Source of the DNA: Synanceia verrucosa
Taxonomy: Eukaryota; Chordata; Actinopteri; Perciformes; Synanceiidae
Reading direction: 5' to 3'
Assembly (NCBI GenBank): GCA_029721515.1
Contig: CM056554.1
Location: 27,334,236-27,398,235 of the forward strand
DNA length: 64,000 nt
The translations under genes were made by a program, and so were the position numbers. Below, in pieces: positions 50,801 through 61,800 of the stretch (position 1 is its first letter; every line of letters starts with the position of its first letter). The notes beneath the pieces are model-generated. The model was not told where the DNA came from, did no database searches, and worked only from the letters and a program-made list of their open reading frames with translations.

Positions 50801-51113
50801 TAAAAAATCATAATTGTTAATGTTTTTTTTTCATTAATTAATATTATTTAATTTGTGCTTTTAATGTAAACTCATGATAAAGAGAAGAAGAAATGTATAG
50901 CTGAAACTTGAAGTACTTCTGCTTTATACTGGGTGTGCTTAGTGATCCAGGGCAGATTATCGCTGACAGACTCAGTGATGTTCCCTGTTTCTCCGTCCAG
51001 AGATGGAGCAGCAGTGGAGATCGTCGGCCTCAGTAAGTCAGCTGTTCGCTGGCTGGTAGAACTCCACTCCAAAGGACTGTTCCCTTATGATGGAGCCACA
51101 GTCCACAGAGACG
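27710..51113 (+). CDS. agl: agl, glycogen debranching enzyme (29 coding exons, 3' end off window)
   Basis: A bifunctional cytosolic enzyme of glycogen breakdown. A 4-alpha-glucanotransferase moves maltotriosyl groups, then an amylo-alpha-1,6-glucosidase cleaves the branch stub. Twenty-nine consecutive coding exons (one of two alternatives for exon 12) join in frame into about 1,319 codons. Vertebrate AGL has about 1,530 residues, so roughly 200 C-terminal residues lie beyond the array to the right. The ATG at 27710 (context caccATGt, MLPQHLKQIRVLMLNEKENL) is the first in exon 1 and matches the family start. Catalytic residues of the transferase half are visible: Asp about 530 (RLDNCHST), Glu about 559 (AELFTG), Asp about 631 (THDNEC). 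The glucosidase half includes CWGRDTFIALRG and RDAVWWWLQ. No stops or frameshifts were seen in any exon. Confidence 0.96.
27889..27983. repeat. Near-perfect hairpin in agl intron 1
   Basis: Arms of 35 nt (27889-27923 and 27949-27983, core cagtgtgtttgtg...gcagtcacatacc) pair with a single mismatch around a 25-nt loop. The size resembles a small hairpin RNA precursor or a tiny palindromic MITE. There is no coding potential. Confidence 0.7.
27984..31665 (+). other. agl intron 1, mostly unique sequence
   Basis: No gene is recognised apart from the hairpin at its start and the Tc1-like relic at 30,403-31,175. A GCGCTGTATAAATG motif at about 28,546 looks like a LINE tail remnant. A short TG run lies at 29,501-29,524. 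Confidence 0.5.
30403..31175 (-). mobile_element. Tc1-like transposon relic
   Basis: It starts with the inverted-repeat end ccggccactttattaggtac at 30,403. On the minus strand it retains broken transposase coding, including a piece near 31,050-30,960 that reads KERCLVDVRGHRRMDRLVGDDRK, the linker region of a Tc1-like transposase. It is heavily deleted with many stops, and the right end is truncated. A reversed end fragment of the same family is at about 26,780-26,862. Confidence 0.75.
32272..32612 (-). repeat. Common fish dispersed repeat, copy 2 (inverted)
   Basis: The minus strand matches 25,456-25,650 and continues further (gtaccagagagaacccacac, aactccacacagaaaggccc on plus). It lies in agl intron 2. 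No protein is encoded. Confidence 0.8.
34010..34310 (+). repeat. Dispersed repeat in agl intron 4, copy 1
   Basis: About 260-300 bp sharing, in the same order, acaccacattagc, aaacgtctctttctcttttc, aggagaagcttggac and tggagttctgcttcatgacc with 39,425-39,685 in intron 11. Unclassified. Confidence 0.75.
34710..34767. repeat. TG microsatellite
   Basis: About 28 TG units in agl intron 4. Confidence 0.92.
36984..37097 (+). repeat. Three-copy tandem repeat starting at the exon 6 donor
   Basis: Units of about 40-44 bp (gtctgtactgtagatcactg..., gtcacctgtactgtagatca..., gtcacctgtactgtagatca...) start at 36,984, about 37,025 and about 37,069. The first unit's GT is the 5' splice site of agl exon 6, and each later unit repeats a GGTCACCTGT-like start. 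Confidence 0.8.
39205..39415. repeat. TA/CA microsatellite in agl intron 11
   Basis: Long TA core flanked by GTGTGTA/TACACAC and TACG variants, partly palindromic. Confidence 0.93.
39425..39685 (+). repeat. Dispersed repeat in agl intron 11, copy 2
   Basis: Second copy of the repeat at 34,010-34,310 in the same orientation, about 80% alike by eye. Confidence 0.75.
40429..40552 (+). CDS. agl: agl exon 12a, first of two tandem alternative exons
   Basis: 124 nt encoding AMLDAARAVRPN, LYVIAELFTGS, ELIDNVFVNR and LGISSLIR plus one base. The Glu in AELFTG is the transferase acid/base residue. The acceptor has a strong pyrimidine tract (ctgttgtctcatccag), and the donor is CGAG/GTACAG. The exon begins in phase 0 and ends in phase 1, as needed to join exons 11 and 13. 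It differs from 12b at 9 of 41 residues. Confidence 0.9.
40744..40867 (+). CDS. agl: agl exon 12b, second of two tandem alternative exons
   Basis: Also 124 nt with the same phases, encoding FMLDVARTVCPN, LYVVAELFTGS, EELDNVFVTK and LGISSLIR. It keeps the catalytic Glu and is intact. The acceptor (gctgtggttgatcag) is weaker than that of 12a; the donor is the same, CGAG/GTACAG. It lies 191 nt after 12a. Because 124 is not a multiple of 3, including both copies would shift the frame of all later exons, so use must be mutually exclusive or one copy is skipped. By recall, SEELDNVFVTK looks nearer to mammalian AGL than 12a does. Confidence 0.88.
41678..45347 (+). CDS. agl: agl coding exons 13-19: end of transferase barrel and linker
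   Basis: Exons: 41678-41841, 42093-42194, 43792-43947, 44073-44223, 44325-44449, 44522-44634, 45213-45347. Exon 13 has EEGRLVYRYGGEPVGAF and LDVTHDNECPIQ (catalytic Asp). Exon 14 has MACCATGSTRGYDELVPHQ. Exons 15-16 have KEERFYPKWNP and VDQVDVDIVAVTRHCPS. Exons 17-19 form the domain between the two catalytic halves (KIEEVVLEARMVER, VVKQAGVISKG, LVGVLRYYLSQFSP). The exon 17 acceptor (cttgatgccctcaag) has a poor pyrimidine tract, but the frame demands it. Exon 19 ends CA before GTGAGT. Confidence 0.94.
42206..42242. repeat. CA microsatellite
   Basis: About 18 CA units, 12 nt after the donor of agl exon 14. Confidence 0.9.
42243..43791 (+). other. agl intron 14, unclassified
   Basis: No known element is recognised. 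Overlapping open frames at about 43,400-43,765 (for example LEALVEDPSEPLECFGL) look like a fragment of coding-like, GC-richer DNA, possibly a decayed retroelement, but I cannot name a family. Confidence 0.35.
44760..44875. repeat. Palindromic TA/CA/TG microsatellite
   Basis: A TA run followed by ACATAC(AC)n(AT)n(GT)nATGT, a near-perfect palindrome centred at about 44,840, in agl intron 18. Confidence 0.9.
45590..45815 (+). repeat. Unclassified dispersed repeat, copy 2
   Basis: Matches 318-525 with small indels. It ends about 30 nt before the acceptor of agl exon 20. Confidence 0.7.
45846..51113 (+). CDS. agl: agl coding exons 20-29: glucosidase half
   Basis: Exons: 45846-45976, 46058-46194, 48137-48270, 48348-48523, 48619-48721, 49296-49419, 49790-49888, 49963-50074, 50479-50614, 51001-51113. 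Landmarks: EEQEDGGGCYSVPGW (20), NNLRQGDWMIDFVSNR (21), IPRYLIPCYFDAI (22), CCVSLAAG (23), HFSAGIFRCWGRDTFIALRG (24), GTLRHGLIPNLLGEG and YNCRDAVWWWLQCIQ (25), PVSRMYPTD (26), FRERNAGPKID (27), NRFNCGTWMDKMG (28), EIVGLSKSAVRWLVELH (29). Exon 29 ends GACG before GTATTAC, and the downstream minisatellite starts from copies of that junction. Which donor is really used for exon 29 is therefore uncertain. Confidence 0.94.
46195..48136 (+). other. agl intron 21, nothing recognised
   Basis: 1.9 kb without a recognisable gene or classified element. A short imperfect hairpin (agagcgtatc...gatacgctct) lies at about 46,887-46,924. Confidence 0.4.
48774..49237. mobile_element. TTAA-flanked MITE, about 460 bp
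   Basis: TTAA at both ends, then inverted ends CTCACTGAGTGCC and GGCACTCAATGAG (one mismatch). TTAA duplication points to a piggyBac-like source. The internal sequence is shared with 15,893-16,645 and, over about 50 bp, with 1,165-1,215. It fills most of agl intron 24 and has no functional coding frame. Confidence 0.8.
50436..50470 (+). repeat. Short telomere-like CCCTAA tract
   Basis: About five CCCTAA-type units with small breaks, ending 8 nt before the acceptor of agl exon 28, where it serves as part of the C-rich upstream tract. Confidence 0.8.
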
Positions 51114-52890
51114 GTATTACCCACAGTACACACAGTACACACAGTCCACAGAGACGGTATTACCCACAGTACACACAGTACACAGAGACTGTATTACCCA
51201 CAGTACACACAGTACACACAGTCCACAGAGACGGTATTACCCACAGTACACACAGTACACACAGTCCACAGAGACGGTATTACCCACAGTACACACAGTA
51301 CACAGAGACTGTATTACCCACAGTACACACAGTACACACAGTCCACAGAGACGGTATTACCCACAGTACACACAGTACACAGAGACTGTATTACCCACAG
51401 TACACACAGTACACACAGTACACACAGTCCACAGAGACGGTATTACCCACAGTACACACAGTACACACAGTCCACAGAGACGGTATTACCCACAGTACAC
51501 ACAGTACACAGAGACTGTATTACCCACAGTACACACAGTCCACACAGTCCACAGTCACCACAGTACACACAGTACACACAGTCCACAGAGACGGTATTAC
51601 CCACAGTACACACAGTACACACAGTCCACAGAGACGGTATTACCCACAGTACACACAGTACACACAGTCCACAGAGACGGTATTACCCACAGTACACACA
51701 GTACACACAGTCCACAGAGACGGTATTACCCACAGTACACACAGTACACAGAGACTGTATTACCCACAGTACACACAGTACACACAGTCCACAGAGACGG
51801 TATTACCCACAGTACACACAGTACACACAGTCCACAGAGACGGTATTACCCACAGTACACACAGTACACACAGTCCACAGAGACGGTATTACCCACAGTA
51901 CACACAGTACACACAGTCCACAGAGGCGGGCTTACCCCCAGTACACACAGTACACAGAGACTGTATTACCCACAGTACACACAGTACACACAGTCCACAG
52001 AGACGGTATTACCCACAGTACACACAGTACACACAGTCCACAGAGACGGTGTACCCACAGTACACACAGTACACACAGTCCACAGAGACGTTATAACCCC
52101 CAGTACACACAGTACACACACCCCACAGAGCCTGTATTACCCACAGTACACACAGTACACACAGTCCACAGAGACGGTATTACCCACAGTACACACAGTA
52201 CACAGTCCACAGAGACGGTATTACCCACAGTACACACAGTACACACAGTACACAGAGACGGTATTACCCACAGTACACACAGTACACACAGTACACAGAG
52301 ACGGTATTACCCACAGTACACACAGTACACACAGTACACAGAGACGGTATTACCCACAGTACACACAGTACACACAGTACACAGAGACGGTATTACCCAC
52401 AGTACACACAGTACACACAGTACACAGAGACGGTATTACCCACAGTACACACAGTACACACAGTCCACAGAGACGGTATTACCCACAGTACACACAGTAC
52501 ACACAGTACACAGAGACGGTATTACCCACAGTACACACAGTACACACAGTCCACAGAGACGGTATTACCCACAGTACACAGTACACACAGTCCACAGAGA
52601 CGGTATTACCCACAGTACACACAGTACACACAGTCCACAGAGACGGTATTACCCACAGTACACACAGTACACACAGTACACAGAGACGGTATTACCCACA
52701 GTACACACAGTACACACAGTCCACAGAGACGGTATTACCCACAGTACACACAGTCCACACAGTCCACAGAGACGGTATTACCCACAGTACACACAGTACA
52801 CAGAGACGGTATTACCCACAGTACAAACAGTACACACAGTCCACAGAGACGGTATTACCCACAGTACACACAGTACACACAGTACACAGA
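51104..52890 (+). repeat. Array subregion A: GTATTAC-type units
   Basis: This proximal block is closest in sequence to the exon 29 junction and contains many TCCACAGAGAC copies like the exon itself. It is free of stops in all three plus frames apart from isolated variants, since it lacks the TAG found in later units. Confidence 0.9.
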
Positions 52891-55800
52891 GACTGTAGTA
52901 CCCACAGTATACACAGTACACACAGTACACACAGTACACAGAGACGGTAGTACCCACAGTACACACAGTACACACAGTACACAGTGACGGTAGTAGACAC
53001 AGTACACACAGTACACAGAGACGGTAGTACCCGCAGTACACACAGTACACAGAGACGGTAGTACCCACAGTACACACAGTACACACAGTACACAGAGGCA
53101 GTGGTACTGCAGTACACACAGTACACAGAGACGGTAGTACCGACAGTACACACAGTACACAGAGGCAGTAGTAGACACAGTACACACAGTACACACAGTA
53201 CACAGAGACGGTGGTACCCAGTACACACAGTACACAGAGACGGTAGTACCCACAGTACACACAGTACACACAGTACACAGAGACGGTAGTAGACACAGTA
53301 CACACAGTACACACAGTACACAGAGACGGTAGTACCAAGAGTACACACAGTACACAGAGGCAGTGTACCCACAGTACACACAGTACACACAGTACACAGA
53401 GATGGTAGTAGACACAGTACACACAGTACACAGAGGCAGTGGTACCCACAGTACACACAGTACACAGAGACAGTGGTACCCACAGTCACACACAGTACAC
53501 ACAGTACACAGAGGCAGTGGTACCCACAGTACACACAGTACACAGAGACGGTGGTACCCACAGTACACACAGTACTCACACTACACAGAGGCAGTGGTAC
53601 CCACAGTACACACAGTACTCACACGACACAGAGACGGTAGTAGACACAGTACACACAGTACACACAGTACACAGAGACGGTGGTACCCAAGAGTACACAC
53701 AGTACACAGAGAGGTAGGTACCCACAGTACACACAGTACCCACAGTACACAGAGACGGTAGTAGACACAGTACACACAGTACACAGAGGCAGTGGTAGTA
53801 CCACAGTACACACAGTACACAGAGACGGTAGTACCCACAGTACACACAGTACACACAGTACACAGAGACGGTAGTACCCGCAATACACACAGTACACAGA
53901 GACGGTAGTACCCACAGTACACAAAGTACACAGAGACGGTAGTACCCACAGTACACACAGTACTCACACTACACAGAGACGGTAGTACCCACAGTACACA
54001 CAGTACACACAGTACACAGAGACAGTAGTACCCACAGTACACAATATACACAGAGACGGTAGTACCCACAGTCGGTAGTACCCACAGTACACACAGTACA
54101 CAGAGACAGTAGTACCCACAGTACACACAGTACACACGGTACACAGAGACGGTAGTACCCACAGTACACACAGTACAGACAGTACACAGAGACGGTAGTA
54201 CCCACAGTACACACAGTACACACAGTACACAGAGATGGTAGTACCCACAGTACACACAGTACACACAGTACACAGAGACGGTAGTACCCACAGTACACAC
54301 AGTACACACAGTACACAGAGACGGTAGTACACACAGTACACACCGTACACAGAGACGGTAGTACCCGCAGTACACACAGTACACAGTACACAGAGACGGT
54401 AGTACCCACAGTACACACAGTACACAGAGACGGTATTACCAACAGTACACACAGTACACACAGTACACAGAGACGGTAGTACCCACAGTACACACAGTAC
54501 ACACAGTACACAGAGACGGTAGTACACACAGTACACACAGTACACAGAGACGGTAGTACCCGCAGTACACACAGTACACACAGTACACAGAGACGGTAGT
54601 AGACACAGTACACACAGTACACACAGTACACAGAGACGATATACCCGCAGTACACAGTACACAGAGACGGTAGTACCCACAGTACACACAGTACACACAG
54701 TACACAGAGACGGTAGTACCCGCAGTACACACAGTACACAGAGACGGTAGTACCCGCAGTACACACAGTACACAGAGACGGTAGTACCCACAGTACACAA
54801 AGTACACAGAGACGGTAGTACCCACAATACACACAGTACTCACACTACACAGAGACGGTAGTACCCACAGTACACACAGTACACACAGTACACAGAGACA
54901 GTAGTACCCACAGTACACAACGTACACAGAGACGGTATTACCCACAGTACACACAGTACACACAGTCCACAGAGACGGTATTACCCACAGTACACACAGT
55001 ACACACAGTACACAGAGACGGTATTACCCACAGTACAAACAGTACACACAGTCCACAGAGACGGTATTACCCACAGTACACACAGTACACACAGTACACA
55101 GAGACTGTAGTACCCACAGTATACACAGTACACACAGTACACAGAGACTGTAGTACCCACAGTATACACAGTACACACAGTACACACAGTACACAGAGAC
55201 GGTAGTACCCACAGTACACACAGTACACACAGTACACAGTGACGGTAGTAGACACAGTACACACAGTACACAGAGACGGTCGTACCCGCAGTACACACAG
55301 TACACAGAGACGGTAGTACCCACAGTACACACAGTACACACAGTACACAGAGACGGTAGTACCCGCAGTACACACAGTACACAGAGACGGTAGTACCGAC
55401 AGTACACACAGTACACAGAGACGGTAGTAGACACAGTACACACAGTACACACAGTACACAGAGACGGTAGTACCCGCAGTACACACAGTACACAGAGACG
55501 GTAGTACCCACAGTACACACAGTACACACAGTACACAGAGACGGTAGTAGACACAGTACACACAGTACACACAGTACACAGAGACGGTAGTACCCGCAGT
55601 ACACACAGTACACAGAGACGGTAGTACCCACAGTACACACAGTACACACAGTACACAGAGACGGTAGTAGACACAGTACACACAGTACACAGAGACGGTA
55701 GTACCCACAGTACACACAGTACACAGAGACGGTAGTACCCACAGTACACACAGTACACACAGTACACAGAGACGGTAGTACCCACAGTACACACAGTACA

Positions 55801-58800
55801 CAGAGACGGTAGTACCCACAGTACACACAGTACTCACACTACACAGAGACGGTAGTACCCACAGTACACACAGTACTCACACTACACAGAGACGGTAGTA
55901 GACACAGTACACACAGTACACACAGTACACAGAGACGGTAGTACCCGCAGTACACACAGTACACAGAGACGGTAGTACCCACAGTACACACAGTACCCAC
56001 AGTACACAGAGACGGTAGTAGACACAGTACACACAGTACACAGAGACGGTAGTACCCGCAGTACACACAGTACACAGAGACGGTAGTACCCACAGTACAC
56101 ACAGTACACACAGTACACAGAGACGGTAGTACCCGCAATACACACAGTACACAGAGACGGTAGTACCCACAGTACACAAAGTACACAGAGACGGTAGTAC
56201 CCACAGTACACACAGTACTCACACTACACAGAGACGGTAGTACCCACAGTACACACAGTACACACAGTACACAGAGACAGTAGTACCCACAGTACACAAT
56301 ATACACAGAGACGGTAGTACCCACAGTCGGTAGTACCCACAGTACACACAGTACACAGAGACAGTAGTACCCACAGTACACACAGTACACACGGTACACA
56401 GAGACGGTAGTACCCACAGTACACACAGTACAGACAGTACACAGAGACGGTAGTACCCACAGTACACACAGTACACACAGTACACAGAGACGGTAGTACC
56501 CACAGTACACACAGTACACAGAGACGGTAGTACCCACAGTACACACAGTACACACAGTACACAGAGACGGTAGTACCCACAGTACACACAGTACACACAG
56601 TACACAGAGACGGTAGTACCCACAGTACACACAGTACACAGAGACGGTAGTACACACAGTACACACCGTACACAGAGACGGTAGTGAGTACACTCAGTAC
56701 ACACAGTACACAGAGACGGTAGTAGCCACAGTACACACAGTACACACAGTACACTGAGTCGGTAGTACCCACAGTACACACAGTACACACAGTACACAGA
56801 GACGGTAGTACCCACAGTACACACAGTACACAGAGACGGTAGTACACACAGTACACACAGTACACAGAGACGGTAGTACCCACAGTACACACAGTACACA
56901 CAGTACACAGAGACGGTAGTACCCACAGTACACACAGTACACAGAGACAGTAGTACCCACAGTACACACAGTACACACAGTACACAGAGACGGTAGTACC
57001 CACAGTACACACAGTACACACAGTACACAGAGACGGTAGTACACACAGTACACACAGTACACAGAGACGGTAGTACCCGCAGTACACACAGTACACACAG
57101 TACACAGAGACGGTAGTACCCACAGTACACAGTACACACAGTACACAGAGACTTAGTACCCACAGTACACACAGTACACAGAGACGGTAGTAGACACAGT
57201 ACACACAGTACACAGAGACGGTAGTACCCACAGTACACACAGTACACAGAGACGGTAGTACCCACAGTACACACAGTACACACAGTACACAGAGACGGTA
57301 GTACCCACAGTACACACAGTACACAGAGACGGTAGTACCCACAGTACACACAGTACACACAGTACACAGAGACGGTAGTACCCACAGTACACACAGTACA
57401 CACAGTACACAGAGACGGTAGTACCCACAGTACACACAGTACACACAGTACACAGAGACGGTAGTACCCACAGTACACACAGTACACAGAGACGGTAGTA
57501 CCCGCAGTACACACAGTACACACAGTACACAGAGACGGTAGTAGACACAGTACACACAGTACACACAGTACACAGAGACGGTAGTACCCGCAGTACACAC
57601 AGTACACAGAGACGGTAGTACCCACAGTACACACAGTACACACAGTACACAGACACGGTAGTAGCCACAGTGCACACAGTACACAGAGACGGTAGTACCC
57701 ACAGCACACACAGTACACACAGTACACAGAGACGGTAGTACCCACAGTACACACAGTACACACAGTACACAGAGACGGTAGTACCCACAGTACACACAGT
57801 ACACACAGTACACAGACAGTAGTACCCACAGTACACACAGTACACACAGTCCACAGAGACAGTAGGTACCCACAGTACACACAGTACACAGAGACAGTGT
57901 ACCCACAGTACCCACAGTACACACAGTACACAGAGACAGTAGTACCCACAGTACACACAGTACACACAGTACACAGAGACGGTAGTACCCACAGTACACA
58001 CAGTACACACAGTACACAGAGACAGTAGTACCCACAGTACACACAGTACACACAGTACACAGAGACGGTAGTACACACAGTACACACAGTACACAGAGAC
58101 GGTAGTACCCGCAGTACACACAGTACACACAGTACACAGAGACGGTAGTAGACACAGTACACACAGTACACACAGTACACAGAGACGATATACCCGCAGT
58201 ACACAGTACACAGAGACGGTAGTACCCGCAGTACACACAGTACACAGAGACGGTAGTACCCGCAGTACACACAGTACACAGAGACGGTAGTACCCACAGT
58301 ACACAAAGTACACAGAGACTGGTACCCACAATACACACAGTACACACACTACACAGAGATAGTGGTACCCACAGTACACACAGTACACACAGTACACAGA
58401 GACAGTAGTACCCACAGTACACAACGTACACAGAGACGGTAGTACCCACAGTACACACAGTACACACACTACACAGAGACGGTAGTACCCACAGTACACA
58501 CAGTACACAGAGACAGTAGTACCCACAGTACACACAGTACACACGGTACACAGAGACGGTAGTACCCACAGTACACACAGTACACAGAGACAGTAGTACC
58601 CACAGTACACACAGTACAGACAGTACACAGAGACGGTAGTACCCACTGTACACACAGTACACAGAGACGGTAGTACCCACAGTACACACAGTACACACAG
58701 TACACAGAGACGGTAGTACCCACAGTACACACAGTACACAGAGACGGTAGTACCCACAGTACACACAGTACACACAGTACACAGAGACGGTAGTACCCAC

Positions 58801-61800
58801 AGTACACACAGTACACACACTACACAGAGACGGTAGTACCCACAGTACACACAGTACACAGAGACGGTAGTACACACAGTACACACAGTACACAGAGACG
58901 GTAGTACCCGCAGTACACACAGTACACACAGTACACAGAGACGGTAGTACCCACAGTACACACAGTACACAGAGACGGTAGTACCCACAGTACACAAAGT
59001 ACACAGAGACGGTAGTACCCACAGTACACACAGTACTCACACTACACAGAGACGGTAGTACCCACAGTACACACAGTACACACATTAAACACAGACAGTA
59101 GTACACACAGTGCACAAAGTAAACAGAGACGGTAGTACCCACAGTACACACAGTACACACACTACACAGAGACGGTAGTACCCGCAGTACACACAGTACA
59201 CAGAGACGGTAGTACCCACAGTACACACAGTACACAGAGACAGTAGTACCCACAGTACACACAGTACACACGGTACACAGAGACAGTAGTACACACAGTA
59301 CACACGGTACACAGAGACGGTAGTACCCACAGTACACACAGTACACACAGTACACAGAGACGGTAGTACCCGCAGTACACACAGTACACAGAGACGGTAG
59401 TACCCACAGTACACACAGTACACAGAGACGGTAGTACCCACAGTACACAAAGTACACAGAGACGGTAGTACCCACAGTACACACAGTACTCACACTACAC
59501 AGAGACGGTAGTACCCACAGTACACACAGTACACACAGTACACAGAGACAGTAGTACCCACAGTACACAATATACACAGAGACGGTAGTACCCACAGTCG
59601 GTAGTACCCACAGTACACACAGTACACAGAGACAGTAGTACCCACAGTACACACAGTACACACGGTACACAGAGACGGTAGTACCCACAGTACACACAGT
59701 ACACAGAGACAGTAGTACCCACAGTACACACAGTACAGACAGTACACAGAGACGGTAGTACCCACAGTACACACAGTACACAGAGACGGTAGTACCCACA
59801 GTACACACAGTACACACAGTACACAGAGACGGTAGTACCCACAGTACACACAGTACACACAGTACACAGAGACGGTAGTACCCACAGTACACACAGTACA
59901 CAGAGACGGTAGTACACACAGTACACACCGTACACAGAGACGGTAGTACCCGCAGTACACACAGTACACAGTACACAGAGACGGTAGTACCCACAGTACA
60001 CACAGTACACAGAGACGGTATTACCAACAGTACACACAGTACACACAGTACACAGAGACGGTAGTACCCACAGTACACACAGTACACACAGTACACAGAG
60101 ACGGTAGTACACACAGTACACACAGTACACAGAGACGGTAGTACCCGCAGTACACACAGTACACAGTACACAGAGACGGTAGTAGACACAGTACACACAG
60201 TACACACAGTACACAGAGACGATATACCCGCAGTACACAGTACACAGAGACGGTAGTACCCACAGTACACACAGTACACACAGTACACAGAGACGGTAGT
60301 ACCCGCAGTACACACAGTACACAGAGACGGTAGTACCCGCAGTACACACAGTACACAGAGACGGTAGTACCCACAGTACACAAAGTACACAGAGACGGTG
60401 GTACCCACAATACACACAGTACTCACACTACACAGAGACGGTAGTACCCACAGTACCCACAGTACACACAGTACACAGAGACAGTAGTACCCACAGTACA
60501 CAACGTACACAGAGACGGTATTACCCACAGTACACACAGTACACACAGTCCACAGAGACGGTATTACCCACAGTACACACAGTACACACAGTACACAGAG
60601 ACGGTATTACCCACAGTACAAACAGTACACACAGTCCACAGAGACGGTATTACCCACAGTACACACAGTACACACAGTACACAGAGACTGTAGTACCCAC
60701 AGTATACACAGTACACACAGTACACACAGTACACAGAGACTGTAGTACCCACAGTATACACAGTACACACAGTACACACAGTACACAGAGACGGTAGTAC
60801 CCACAGTACACACAGTACACACAGTACACAGTGACGGTAGTAGACACAGTACACACAGTACACAGAGACGGTAGTACCCGCAGTACACACAGTACACAGA
60901 GACGGTAGTACCCACAGTACACACAGTACACACAGTACACAGAGACGGTAGTACCCGCAGTACACACAGTACACAGAGACGGTAGTACCGACAGTACACA
61001 CAGTACACAGAGACGGTAGTAGACACAGTACACACAGTACACACAGTACACAGAGACGGTAGTAGACACAGTACACACAGTACACAGAGACGGTAGTACC
61101 CACAGTACACACAGTACACAGAGACCGTAGTACCCACAGTACACACAGTACACACAGTACACAGAGACGTTAGTACCCACAGTACACACAGTACACAGAG
61201 ACGTTAGAAACCTCAGTACACACAGTACTCACACTACACAGAGACGGTAGTACCCACAGTACACACAGTACTCACACTACACAGAGACGGTAGTAGACAC
61301 AGTACACACAGTACACACAGTACACAGAGACGGTAGTACCCGCAGTACACACAGTACACAGAGACGGTAGTACCCACAGTACACACAGTACCCACAGTAC
61401 ACAGAGACGGTAGTAGACACAGTACACACAGTACACAGAGACGGTAGTACCCGGTAGTAGACACAGTACACACAGTACACAGAGACGGTAGTACCCGCAG
61501 TACACACAGTACACAGAGACGGTAGTACCCACAGTACACACAGTACACACAGTACACAGAGACGGTAGTACCCGCAGTACACACAGTACACAGAGACGGT
61601 AGTACCGACAGTACACACAGTACACAGAGACGGTAGTAGACACAGTACACACAGTACACACAGTACACAGAGACGGTAGTAGACACAGTACACACAGTAC
61701 ACAGAGACGGTAGTACCCACAGTACACACAGTACACAGAGACGGTAGTACCCACAGTACACACAGTACACACAGTACACAGAGACGGTAGTACCCACAGT

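Noticed and set aside
51087..52898. Plus-strand 603-codon frame of His/Thr/Tyr repeats as a separate gene
   Set aside because: It starts inside agl exon 29 in the wrong frame and consists only of minisatellite units.
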